A stretch of 64,000 nucleotides of DNA from NCBI GenBank assembly GCA_964450435.1, contig CAYVCX010000003.1:58239-122238 (forward strand), written 5' to 3'. The position numbers and the translations under genes were made by a program. Below the pieces are notes generated by a model that saw only the letters and a list, made by a program, of their open reading frames with translations, searched no databases and was not told the origin of the DNA. Origin of the DNA: SKLM01 sp964450435. GTDB taxonomy: Bacteria > Chloroflexota > Anaerolineae > B4-G1. This document shows, one piece after another, positions 42,498 to 51,500 of this stretch; the stretch's first letter is position 1; each line of letters starts with the position of its first letter.

Positions 42498-43213
42498 TCT
42501 TCCCTCCGTAGGACAAGACTCATCGGCAAGAAACGGTCACGGATGATGACCTTCAGCGCCCAGAGCCCAGCCCATGGACGGATCTTCTTCCCCTCCGCGA
42601 CCGTGCGGGGGTCATAAGACACTGGGACTTCAACAATCTCGTGACCGGAACGCAGGATCTTGTCCGTCAACTCAAAATCCAGATCGAAGCCAGATCCGGT
42701 CAGATCCAGCGATTTCAATACGTCCGTGCGAACCATCTTCGCCCCTGTCGCGACATCTGTGAGCCCAGCGCCGTAGAGGACGTTCGTCAGCCAGGTGAGA
42801 AACCGGACGCCCAGGTAGTTCGCCAGGTACCTGTAATCCGCTCGTCCTCCCAGCGTGCGGGAACCGTAGATAGCCGCGGGTGAGCGCTCGCGCACGTGCT
42901 CCAGGTACAGGGGGTAATCCGCTGGATCATATTCCAGGTCGGCGTCCTGGATGATGGCATAGTCGCCCGTGCAGTGTTCGATGGCCGTGCGCACCGAGCT
43001 GCCCTTTCCCATGTTTCTGGAGTGCAAGATCACGTGTATGTTGGACGAATTCAGCCCCTGAAGGATTTCGCGGGTGCCATCGGTGGAGAAGTTGTCCACC
43101 ACGATAATCTCCTTCTCCCACTCCGATCCCAGCTCAACGGCTCGAACACGCTCCAGGATGGTCAGGATCGTGTCTCGCTCGTTGTAGGTGCAGATGATGA
43201 CCGAGAGCTTCAT
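42494..43213 (-). CDS. Glycosyltransferase family 2
   Basis: A 239 aa GT-A enzyme of the dolichol-phosphate mannosyltransferase-like group. Signatures are VIICTYNERDTI, IIVVDNFSTDGT and the metal-binding DADLEYDP. The segment GAKMVRTDVLKSLDLTGSGFDLDFEL is typical of the group. No transmembrane helix is obvious, so it should act at the inner face with a membrane-bound acceptor. ATG overlaps the rfbH stop (ATGA) and its own stop overlaps the PfkB gene. Confidence 0.9.
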   Translation of the reverse strand: MKLSVIICTYNERDTILTILERVRAVELGSEWEKEIIVVDNFSTDGTREILQGLNSSNIHVILHSRNMGKGSSVRTAIEHCTGDYAIIQDADLEYDPADYPLYLEHVRERSPAAIYGSRTLGGRADYRYLANYLGVRFLTWLTNVLYGAGLTDVATGAKMVRTDVLKSLDLTGSGFDLDFELTDKILRSGHEIVEVPVSYDPRTVAEGKKIRPWAGLWALKVIIRDRFLPMSLVLRREE

Positions 43214-44538
43214 AGAGAGCTGAAGAAGTCCTCAAAGGCCTGGAGCACATACGCGATGCGCGCGTCGTTCAGGCCCGGATAGACTCCGATGAAGAACGAA
43301 GAGCGCAGGATCCGGTCCGCATTAGGCAGACTGCCCACTGTCCGATGCTTGATCTGGCGGTAGCCGGGCTGGCGAACGAGATTGCCCGCAAGAAGCAGTC
43401 GCGTCTCGATACGCCGCCCCTCCAGAAACCTGATCAGGTCTCGGCGGGAGAACGGGGCACCGCCTCTGACCGTCAGCGGTAGGGCGAACCAGGCGGGATC
43501 AGCGCGCTCGCTCCAGGTTGGCAGAACCAGAAACTGCTCGTAGGGCTTCAAGCCTTCGTGCAGCGCGCGGAAGTTCTGCTTGCGGGTCTTCACGAAGTCA
43601 GGTAGCTTCTCGAGTTGTGCCAACCCGACCGCGGCTTGCACGTCTGTCATCTTCATATTGTAGCCGATCTCTACGTACACATAGCGGTGGTCATACGGCT
43701 CGTCAAGGCCTGGGATCGACCAGTCGAATCGATGCCCACAGGCGCCGTCTGCTGGGCTATCATACGTGCATCGGCAGTCGCGTCCCCAGTCGCGCAGGCT
43801 GCACAGGATGCGCTTCAGACGAGAGCTGTCGGTGGCTACGGCGCCGCCCTCTCCCGTCGTCATATGATGAGAAGGGTAGAAGCTGAATGTGGCCATACTG
43901 CCAAATGTGCCCACCATTTGTCCGTCGTACGTGGACCCGAGGGCCTCGCACGTGTCTTCGATGATGTAGAGCTCATGTGCTTCCGCAAAGTCCATCACCG
44001 GCTCCATCTCGACCGGATTGCCCAACATGTGGGCCAGAAAGATGGCTCGCGTCCGTTCAGAGAGAGCCAACTCCAGCTGCTCTGTATCGAGATTGTATGT
44101 TCCAGGTCGACAGTCGATGAACACCGGCACCAGGGCGTTCTGTACGATGGGAGCTGTGGTGGTTGGGAAGCCCATCGCGGCCGTGATCACTTCGTCGCCT
44201 GGTTCCAGCTTCCGTTCCAGACGCGGTGATCGGAGCGCTGAGACTGCCATGAGGTTCGCTGACGATCCGGAGTTAACTGCCAAGGCTCGCTTCACTCCTA
44301 CGAAGTCTGCGAGCCCTTCCTCAAAGGCCTCCGTGCGCGGGCCAACCGTGAGCCAGAAATCGAGTACGGCGTCAACAGCGCTGACCAATTCCCTCTCGTC
44401 GTAGACGCGCCCCGCGTAGTGGACGCGGGACTCGCCCGGAACAAACCCTCGATCCGCGTGAGCCTGACGGTAGTATTCGGCGACTTGGTCCAGAATCCGC
44501 CGGCGCAGGGTTTCACCTTCGTTGGCCTCAGGCATCAT
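43210..44538 (-). CDS. rfbH: CDP-4-keto-6-deoxyglucose 3-dehydratase (RfbH/AscC, E1)
   Basis: A PMP/PLP- and 2Fe-2S-dependent sugar 3-dehydratase, 442 aa, that removes the C3 hydroxyl from CDP-4-keto-6-deoxyglucose. It has the aminotransferase fold, but the usual PLP-binding lysine is replaced by histidine in SHHMTTGEGG, the hallmark of E1 dehydratases. Cysteines for the 2Fe-2S cluster lie in WGRDCRCTYDSPADGACGHRF. The reductase partner (E3) that completes the C3 deoxygenation is not in the window. Its ATG overlaps the stop of the epimerase gene by 4 nt. Confidence 0.93.
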   Translation of the reverse strand: MMPEANEGETLRRRILDQVAEYYRQAHADRGFVPGESRVHYAGRVYDERELVSAVDAVLDFWLTVGPRTEAFEEGLADFVGVKRALAVNSGSSANLMAVSALRSPRLERKLEPGDEVITAAMGFPTTTAPIVQNALVPVFIDCRPGTYNLDTEQLELALSERTRAIFLAHMLGNPVEMEPVMDFAEAHELYIIEDTCEALGSTYDGQMVGTFGSMATFSFYPSHHMTTGEGGAVATDSSRLKRILCSLRDWGRDCRCTYDSPADGACGHRFDWSIPGLDEPYDHRYVYVEIGYNMKMTDVQAAVGLAQLEKLPDFVKTRKQNFRALHEGLKPYEQFLVLPTWSERADPAWFALPLTVRGGAPFSRRDLIRFLEGRRIETRLLLAGNLVRQPGYRQIKHRTVGSLPNADRILRSSFFIGVYPGLNDARIAYVLQAFEDFFSSL

Positions 44539-45482
44539 AGCACTCTATCCCTTCGCCTCTGGTTGGTTATCGTGGCGGAAAGCCCCTCGTCAAGAGTGGT
44601 GACGGCGCGCCACCCGGTTAGCTGAGCGGTGCGCTCAGCATTGGCGACCAGGTGCATCGGCTCGCCCGGGCGATATGGCAGATCGCCAGAGCGCACCTCT
44701 CCCTCTGCGCCGGTCAACTGCCAGATGCGATCCACGATGTGGTGAACGGGATGGCCCACCCCTGTCCCGATATCCAGGCTTTCCCCGTCAATACCCGGCG
44801 CTTCGGCGGCGTCCATCATGCCCCTCACCACATCTTCCACGTAAACGAAGTCCCGGATCTGCTCACCAGCCGTCGTTGAGAAATCGTCCCCTGAGTGGGC
44901 CGCCCGGATAACTGCCGGGATCAACGCCCTGTCTGCCTGACCGGAGCCGTAGACCTGAAAGGGACGCACCGTAATAACCGGCAGTCCACGCGCTCGCCAG
45001 TACATGCGTCCGTAGGCCCACGCAGCCACCTTCGATGCGGCATAGGCGTTGAAAGGGTCCAGTCTTTCCATCGCTTCCCGACTTCCGTACTCGTGACTGG
45101 TGCCCACCAGCACGATCCGGCTCACATCGCTTCCTCGCAGCGCTTCCAGCACATTGACGGCGCCACCCGCATTCACCAGCAGCGCCAACATCGGGTCGAT
45201 GGCTGGATCGGTGACGCCGGCAGCCGCAAGATGGAACACCACGTCGGGTTCCACCTTGTCTACCGTGGCTTGCACTGCCTCGGCATCGCGCACGTCAAAG
45301 GCTACTCGGCAGGGGTTCAGGGACGAGGGGGCAGGTGGCGAGTTTGTTTCGCTGCGTGGGGGCATTCCCGCAACTACGTCTGCTTCGTGGCCTTGCAGTC
45401 GGTGCACCAGGTGTTGTCCAATGAATCCTGACGCGCCCGTGATCAGGACGCGCTTCTTCCTCCAGTGCCTCACTGCGCCCAC
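44535..45482 (-). CDS. NAD(P)-dependent sugar-nucleotide epimerase/reductase
   Basis: A 315 aa extended SDR protein with GASGFIGQHL as the cofactor motif, the catalytic Ser-Tyr-Lys set around GTSHEYGS and FNAYAASKVAAW, and RPFQVYGSGQ. Its place between rfbG and rfbH suggests that it reduces or epimerises the 3,6-dideoxy-4-keto intermediate, as paratose or abequose synthase does; this is inferred from context. GTG 45482 is the listed start, and a GTG at 45473 would also serve. Confidence 0.85.
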   Translation of the reverse strand: MGAVRHWRKKRVLITGASGFIGQHLVHRLQGHEADVVAGMPPRSETNSPPAPSSLNPCRVAFDVRDAEAVQATVDKVEPDVVFHLAAAGVTDPAIDPMLALLVNAGGAVNVLEALRGSDVSRIVLVGTSHEYGSREAMERLDPFNAYAASKVAAWAYGRMYWRARGLPVITVRPFQVYGSGQADRALIPAVIRAAHSGDDFSTTAGEQIRDFVYVEDVVRGMMDAAEAPGIDGESLDIGTGVGHPVHHIVDRIWQLTGAEGEVRSGDLPYRPGEPMHLVANAERTAQLTGWRAVTTLDEGLSATITNQRRRDRVL

Positions 45483-45489
45483 GGTCTAG

Positions 45490-46503
45490 CTACTCGGTCA
45501 GGAAATCTCGGTACCAGCTCATGGTTTCCCGAAGTCCCTGTTTCAGCGAATATTGTGGTGCCCAATCGAGCGCCTGCTTCGCTCTGGTGCTGTCGAGATA
45601 CTGTGCCGGAATCTCATTCCGGGCCTCTGCCAGGACGAGAGGTTCCAGCTCGGCCTGACCGGAGACCGTGATGATCGATTCTACAACTTCCATCACCGTC
45701 TTGGGATTGTCCATGCCGATGTTGAATCCCTTACCCTTGACGTTCGCCGCATCCAGCCGTTCAGCCAGTCTGAGATAGGCGCTGACCGCGTCCTTGACGT
45801 AGAGGTAGTCGCGGATTAGCGTGCCGTCGGAACGGATTACGGGACGCTCGCCACGAATGACGCTCCGGATCGTGCCTGGAATAAGGCGGCTCCAGTTTAG
45901 GTCTCCGCCGCCGTACAGATTGGCGCAACGGGTCACAGCCACGGGCAGATCGTACGTAGCGGCATAGCTTTGGGCTATGCGATCAGCACACGCCTTGGAC
46001 ACGTCGTAGGGATGGAGTCCCCGGAGCGGAGCGCTCTCCGTGTAAGGCAGTTCCTGGTGGATGCCGTACGCTTTGTCTGAGGAAGCCACAACCACGCGCT
46101 GAACCTTCGGAGAACGGCGAGCTGCCTCCAGCAACGTCCAGGTGCCCTTGATGTTCGTCTCGAAGGTCGAAAGCGGGGCTCGGTTGGCAATAGGGACGAT
46201 AGTCTGTGCCGCGAGGTGATACACGGTGTCAATCTCATACTCATTCAGCGCACGCTCGACCAACCGGTAGTCTGTCACGTCCCCATGCACCACACGGATG
46301 AGGTCTTGATATCCCGTCTGACGCAGCTGCGAGAAGGGAACCCGATCACGTATCAGTCCGGTCACAGCGGCACCTCTATCGACCAGGGCGATGGTCAACC
46401 AGGAACCCAATATGCCATTGCATCCGGTGACGAAGACTGGACGATCGCGCCAGGAGAAGCCGATGCCTGTAGTCATGGCAGAACTCAGTCCCATATCCTC
46501 CAT
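45490..46503 (-). CDS. rfbG: CDP-glucose 4,6-dehydratase
   Basis: A 337 aa SDR enzyme that converts CDP-glucose to CDP-4-keto-6-deoxyglucose. NAD motif VFVTGCNGILGSWL; catalytic residues in SSDKAYG and LHPYDVSKACAD. The sequence YGGGDLNWSRLIPGTIRS is characteristic of CDP-glucose 4,6-dehydratase. The start is uncertain: ATG 46503 overlaps rfbF by 19 nt, and ATG 46476 would begin 8 nt after the rfbF stop. It acts directly after rfbF in the pathway and supplies the substrate of rfbH. Confidence 0.93.
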   Translation of the reverse strand: MEDMGLSSAMTTGIGFSWRDRPVFVTGCNGILGSWLTIALVDRGAAVTGLIRDRVPFSQLRQTGYQDLIRVVHGDVTDYRLVERALNEYEIDTVYHLAAQTIVPIANRAPLSTFETNIKGTWTLLEAARRSPKVQRVVVASSDKAYGIHQELPYTESAPLRGLHPYDVSKACADRIAQSYAATYDLPVAVTRCANLYGGGDLNWSRLIPGTIRSVIRGERPVIRSDGTLIRDYLYVKDAVSAYLRLAERLDAANVKGKGFNIGMDNPKTVMEVVESIITVSGQAELEPLVLAEARNEIPAQYLDSTRAKQALDWAPQYSLKQGLRETMSWYRDFLTE

Positions 46504-47267
46504 GGGGCGCCTTTGCGCCAGATGCTGTTCATCTCCTGGGCATCCTTGAACGTGTCCATGGCGCGCCAGAAACCGGCATGCTCGTAGACAGCGAGCTGTC
46601 GGTCGGCAACCAGCTGTCTGAGGGGCTCCCTCTCCAGGATTACGTCATCGCCATCCCCCAGATAGTCGAAGATTCCTCGTTCAAACACGAAGAAGCCTCC
46701 GTTGATCGTCGCCTCCACGAGAGGTTTCTCCTCGAACTCCGTCACGACGCCCTGCTCGTCCGTTCGCAGCACACCGAAGCGCGAGAAGGATCTCACGCCG
46801 GTGACCGTTGCCACTCGGCCCATCTTACGGTGAAAGGCGAGCAGTTCATGCAGGTCGATGTCAGCCACCCCATCGCCGTAAGTGGCGAAGAAAGTCTCCT
46901 TCTCGATGTAGTGGGCAACCTTGCGTATGCGTGCCCCCGTTTCTGTGTGCAATCCAGTGTCGGCAAAGGTGATGCGCCAGCCTGTCTCTGGGCTCGGTCC
47001 CTGATACGTGATGCTCGGGCCTCCGTCAAGCATGAGAGTGAAATCTCGGCTCATGGCGTCATAGTCCAGGAAGTACCGTTTGATGTCCTTCCCCCGGTAC
47101 CCGAGTGCCAGGATGAAGTTCGTAAACCCCTGGGCGGCATAGATCTTCATCACGTGCCACAGAATGGGGTGTTGTCCCACTCTTACCAGCATCTTGGGCC
47201 GATCATCCCCCATCCGAATGCCCATCCCACCGCACAGGATCACCACGGGAGGTTGCTCACCGGTCAC
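46485..47267 (-). CDS. rfbF: Glucose-1-phosphate cytidylyltransferase
   Basis: This enzyme makes CDP-glucose from CTP and glucose 1-phosphate, the entry step to CDP-deoxysugars. The 260 aa product has the nucleotidyltransferase head VVILCGGMGIRMG, then DRPKMLVRVGQHPILWHVM, the metal site YGDGVADIDL and the C-terminal EHAGFWRAMDTFKD. GTG 47267 is chosen as the start, because GGAGG (complement of 47274-47278) is 6 nt upstream of it but directly abuts the in-frame ATG 47273. It overlaps the end of mtnA by 11 nt. Confidence 0.94.
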   Translation of the reverse strand: MTGEQPPVVILCGGMGIRMGDDRPKMLVRVGQHPILWHVMKIYAAQGFTNFILALGYRGKDIKRYFLDYDAMSRDFTLMLDGGPSITYQGPSPETGWRITFADTGLHTETGARIRKVAHYIEKETFFATYGDGVADIDLHELLAFHRKMGRVATVTGVRSFSRFGVLRTDEQGVVTEFEEKPLVEATINGGFFVFERGIFDYLGDGDDVILEREPLRQLVADRQLAVYEHAGFWRAMDTFKDAQEMNSIWRKGAPWRIWD

Positions 47268-48321
47268 GGTCATCCTCCAAGTCGCTGCTTGAATCGACCA
47301 TCTGGGTCAGGGTGAGTGTCAGGGGTGGATAGGCAACGCCGTTCTCCGTCACGATCCCGCTGACGTATCGGTGTGGTGTAATGTCGAAGGCTGGATTCGA
47401 TACAGTCACACCCTCAGGCACAACAGGCTGGCCCTGATAGGTGATCTCGGTGATCTCGTCGGCGGGGCGTTCTTCGATGGGGATGTCGTCGCCGCTGGGG
47501 AGCGAAAGGTCAACTGTCGAGGTCGGCACGCAAGGGTAGAAAGGGACGCCGTTGTCCCACGCCGCCAGGGCTAGCTTGTAGGTGCCTATCTTGTTAGCCA
47601 CGTCGCCGTTGGCAGCCACGCGATCAGCCCCCACGAGAACGAGATCCACCTCTCCGCTTCGCAGGAAGTAGCCAGCAGCATTGTCGGCGATCAGCGTGAA
47701 CGGGATGTCCAGCTGCTGCAATTCCCAGGCGGTGAGCCTGGCTCCCTGAAGCCGCGGTCGCGTCTCGTCCACCAGGACGTGAACCTGTTTGCCTTGCTCA
47801 TGCGCGGTGCGGATGACTCCTAGGGCGGTCCCGTAATCCACTGTCGCCAGAGCCCCGGTGTTGCAGTGGTGGAGGATCGTGTCCCCGTCGCGGACTAGAG
47901 CTGCACCGTATTGGCCCAGTCGCTTGTTGATCTCGACGTCTTCATCGGCCAGACTTTGGGCCTCTTCGAACAGGGTCTCGCGGATGGCGGTGGTGTCCGT
48001 ACCGGTCTCGGCGCGGCGCATCATACGCGACACAGCCCACGAAAGATTGGCCGCCGTAGGACGAGCCGCCCTCAATGTGTTGGCTGCTTCATTCAACTCC
48101 GAGAGCAGCTCATCGCGATCTCTCGCTCGACTGCGGTGGGCGGCCAGTGCCATACCGAATGCGGCTGCTGCCCCGATGGCCGGCGCTCCCCGTATGGCCA
48201 TGTCACGGATGGCGTCGGCAACTTCGACATGGCTCTCGCAGTCGAGCATCCGGCACTCCGCCGGGAGGAGTCGCTGGTCAATCATCCGTACTCTGCCGTC
48301 GTGCCATGTAACACTCCGCAT
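47257..48321 (-). CDS. mtnA: S-methyl-5-thioribose-1-phosphate isomerase
   Basis: A methionine-salvage enzyme (354 aa) that isomerises methylthioribose-1-P to methylthioribulose-1-P. The catalytic Cys is in HCNTGALATVDYGTALG and the Asp in VGADRVAANGDVANKIGTY; MAIRGAPAIGAAAAFGMAL is a further signature. ATG 48321 with GGAGGT (complement of 48328-48333) about 6 nt upstream gives the usual N-terminus. The frame is open to 48426 without support. It is the first gene of an operon otherwise devoted to CDP-deoxysugar formation, and no other methionine-salvage gene is present. Confidence 0.94.
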   Translation of the reverse strand: MRSVTWHDGRVRMIDQRLLPAECRMLDCESHVEVADAIRDMAIRGAPAIGAAAAFGMALAAHRSRARDRDELLSELNEAANTLRAARPTAANLSWAVSRMMRRAETGTDTTAIRETLFEEAQSLADEDVEINKRLGQYGAALVRDGDTILHHCNTGALATVDYGTALGVIRTAHEQGKQVHVLVDETRPRLQGARLTAWELQQLDIPFTLIADNAAGYFLRSGEVDLVLVGADRVAANGDVANKIGTYKLALAAWDNGVPFYPCVPTSTVDLSLPSGDDIPIEERPADEITEITYQGQPVVPEGVTVSNPAFDITPHRYVSGIVTENGVAYPPLTLTLTQMVDSSSDLEDDRDR

Positions 48322-48452
48322 CTTGCTACCTCCGTGTCCGCGGCCCTGCAGGTACCGTTGGCGTGATTCGAGCGCTTGCCCACAGGTTTGCCCCTGCGGT
48401 TCGTCAGTCCAAGAACTCGCTCTCAAGCGTGGTTTCCGTCAAGCGGCGCGGT

Positions 48453-48481
48453 ATGGTATCATGCGTAAACAGGGTTGTCAA
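48453..48481 (-). promoter_or_regulatory. Promoter of the mtnA-rfb operon
   Basis: Minus strand: TTGACA (complement of 48476-48481), a 17-bp spacer and TACCAT (complement of 48453-48458). It lies between the rpoC terminator and mtnA and gives a leader of about 125 nt. Confidence 0.6.
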
Positions 48482-48510
48482 CCACTCGGTCCCGTGCAGC
48501 GCCCATGTCA

Positions 48511-48550
48511 TACCAAATGCGGCAGCGTGTGAACCTACGCTGCCGCATTC
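48511..48550 (-). terminator. Hairpin terminator of rpoC
   Basis: A perfect 13-bp stem, AATGCGGCAGCGT (48516-48528) and its complement at 48537-48549, with an 8-nt loop. On the minus strand it ends in a short U-tract (TTT). It lies about 40 bp past the rpoC stop. Confidence 0.8.
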
Positions 48551-48587
48551 GATCTCACAGCATCAATGCTATCTCACCGGCGACCGG

Positions 48588-51500
48588 TTACGCCGGAGTG
48601 GCGATGCCGAAGATCTCTGACTTCTTGACCTTTGGCTTCTCCTCTGCCTCTGCCTCTGCCTCTGCCTCAGCCTCTTCTGCCTCGGGCTCTTCCTCTGGCT
48701 CCGGCTTCTCCTCTTCCTCAACCGCTGGCTGCAGCGACACGCCCCCGAAGTTCTCAATGGGACCGTCCGAAGAGGGATTGTTGCCCCGGTACCCCGTCCC
48801 CGCCGGAATCAGCTTGCCAATGATCACATTCTCCTTCAGGCCCAACAAGGGGTCCTCTCTGCCCTCGGCGGCTGCCTCCGTCAGCACCCGGATCGTGTGC
48901 TGGAAGGACGCTGCGGAGAGGAAGCTCTCTGTATTCAGCGCTGCCTTCGTGATGCCCAGAAGCACCGGCATTGCCTTGGCCGGCTGCCCGCCCTGTTTCA
49001 TCACCTCGCGATTGGTGTCCTCCAGCTCTAACCGCCGAATCAACCGGCCCGGGAGCAGATCTGTGTCGCCGGACTGGGTGACTCTCACCTTGCTCAACAT
49101 CTTACGGAAGATGATCTCGAAGTGCTTGTCGTTGATGTTCACCCCCTGAGAACGATAGACTTGTTGGACCTCAGAGAGCAGGTAATCTTCCGTGGCCTTG
49201 CGTCCCAGGACCCTGAGGATGTGGGCCGGATTCTTGACACCCTCCACTAACTGCGTGCCGGGCGCGATCTGCTGTCCTTCCTCAACCAGTATCCGTCCGG
49301 TCTGAGGGAGCTTGTGCTGAACCTCCCGTCGCTCCTCGTGAATCAGGGTGATGTGTCGATCGTCCACGACGACGCGACCATCCTCTTCGGCTTCGATCTG
49401 CTCATCATCCAACGAGGCTATCGGATCGCCAGCCTGAATGTCGTCACCGTCTTCGACCAGGATTGTCCATCCTTCTGCGATATCGTGCTCGAACCTCTTC
49501 GTCCTGGTGTCCACGACAACAACGTATCGCTGCCCATCCGTCTTGTGAACGTGGGCAATCCCCCCTACCTCTGATATCGGGGCCTCGCCCTTGGGGGTCT
49601 TGCGTGCTTCGAAAAGCTCCTCCGCGCGGGGCAGACCAACTGTGATGTCACGACCTGCCGCGACGCCCCCGCTGTGGAATGTTCTGAGGGTCAGCTGCGT
49701 ACCCGGCTCCCCGATCGACTGAGCAGCTACGATGCCGACCGCGGATCCGACCTCCACCATCTGCCCTCGTCCCAGATCGCGCCCGTAGCACAGAGCGCAG
49801 ATACCGTGGCGTAGTTCACAGGTAAGAGGTGAGCGAACCAGCACCTCACCAATTTCATGTTTCTGGATCAGATCCACCGCGTCCTCATCGATCTCCTCAT
49901 CCCGATCGACGATCAACTCGCCGGTCTCTGGATGAGCTATCGGGCTGGCTGCAATCCGCCCCACCAGTCGCTCGTGCAGGGTCTGCCCACCTACGTCCTC
50001 GTCTGGTCGGATCCATATGCCAGCTTGAGTTTCGCAGTCCTTCGCGTTGACGATTATGTCCTGAGCGACGTCAACCAGGCGACGCGTCAGATAACCAGCG
50101 TCGGCGGTCCGCAGGGCGGTGTCGGCCAGCCCCTTTCGTGAACCGTGGGTGCTGATGAAGTACTCCAGCGCCGAGAGGCCCTCGCGCAGACTGCTGCGAA
50201 TGGGCAGCGGGATGATGCGCCCGGACGGGTCGGCCATCAACCCCCGCATGCCCGCAAGCTGGGAGATCGGCCCGTATCCTCCCTTGGAGGCCCCGGATCG
50301 AGCCATGACGGATACTGTGCTGGTCTCAGGTTGGGCTTGAGCCACGACATCGGCCACTTTTTCTCTCGCCCGTGACCAGAGTTCCACCGTCCGCGTATAC
50401 TGCTCTTCCTCGGTCAGCAGTCCGCGACGATATTGGCGATCCACCTCCGTCACCGTGTCCTCCGTCCTCGCGAGGATTTCGTACTTCTCGTAAGGAATGA
50501 CGAGATCCGAGATAGCTATTGTGATGCCAGATTGGGTGGCGTATTGGAATCCCAGATCCTTGAGGCGGTCTGCTACTTCTGTTGTCTTCTCACGTCCCAG
50601 CCGTCGATAGCTAAGAGCGACCAGATCCTGAAGGGAGGTCTTGTCCAATGCGCGGTTGATGAAGCGAATCCCATCCGGCAGCGCCCTGTTGAAGATGCAG
50701 CGGCCTACTGTAGTTTTGATCGGCTCGTCGGGTGCCGGCTTGTCGTCGTACACCTGCGCTATCAGGACTGAGGCGTGAAGATCGACGTGCCCCAGACTGT
50801 AGGCCAATTCGAGTTCATCTAGGTCGACAAACGGCTTGGGTTTCTCCTCGGCGTATCGTGGGTCCTCCATGGTCAGGTAGTAGATGCCCAGGCACATGTC
50901 CTTCGTCGGGCCCACTAGCGGCTGTCCGTTCGCCGGCTTGAGAAGGTTACGCGTGGAGAGCATCAACTGGCGTGCTTCCTCGACGGCTCTCTCAGAAAGC
51001 GGGACGTGCACCGCCATCTGATCGCCGTCGAAGTCCGCGTTGAAAGCGGGGCATACCAGCGGGTGAAGCTGGATCGCTTTACCTTCGATCAGCGTGGGCT
51101 CAAAGGCCTGAATGCCCAAGCGGTGCAGGGTCGGCGCGCGGTTCAGGAGTACCGGGCGATCTTTTATCACCTCCTCCAGGACTTCCCAGACCTCAGGCCG
51201 CTCTCGCTCAATAAGGCGCTTGGCAGCCTTGACGTTGGTGGCGTAGTTGTACTCGACCAGTTTGCTTATCACAAAAGGACGATAGAGCTCAAGAGCCATT
51301 GTCTTGGGGAGACCACACTGGTGCATACTCAGCTCTGGCCCCACAATGATGACCGAGCGACCAGAGTAGTCGACACGTTTGCCCAGCAGGTTGCGTCGGA
51401 ACCGCCCTTTCTTGCCCTTCAGCATATCACTGAGCGATTTCAACTCTCTGTGACCGTGGCGGGAGCGCGCCTTGCCGCGGCTGTTGTCGATCAGGCAGTC

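Noticed and set aside
48641..48676. CRISPR-like repeat
   Set aside because: The units are 6 bp, contiguous and within the rpoC coding frame; it is a simple Glu-Ala microsatellite.
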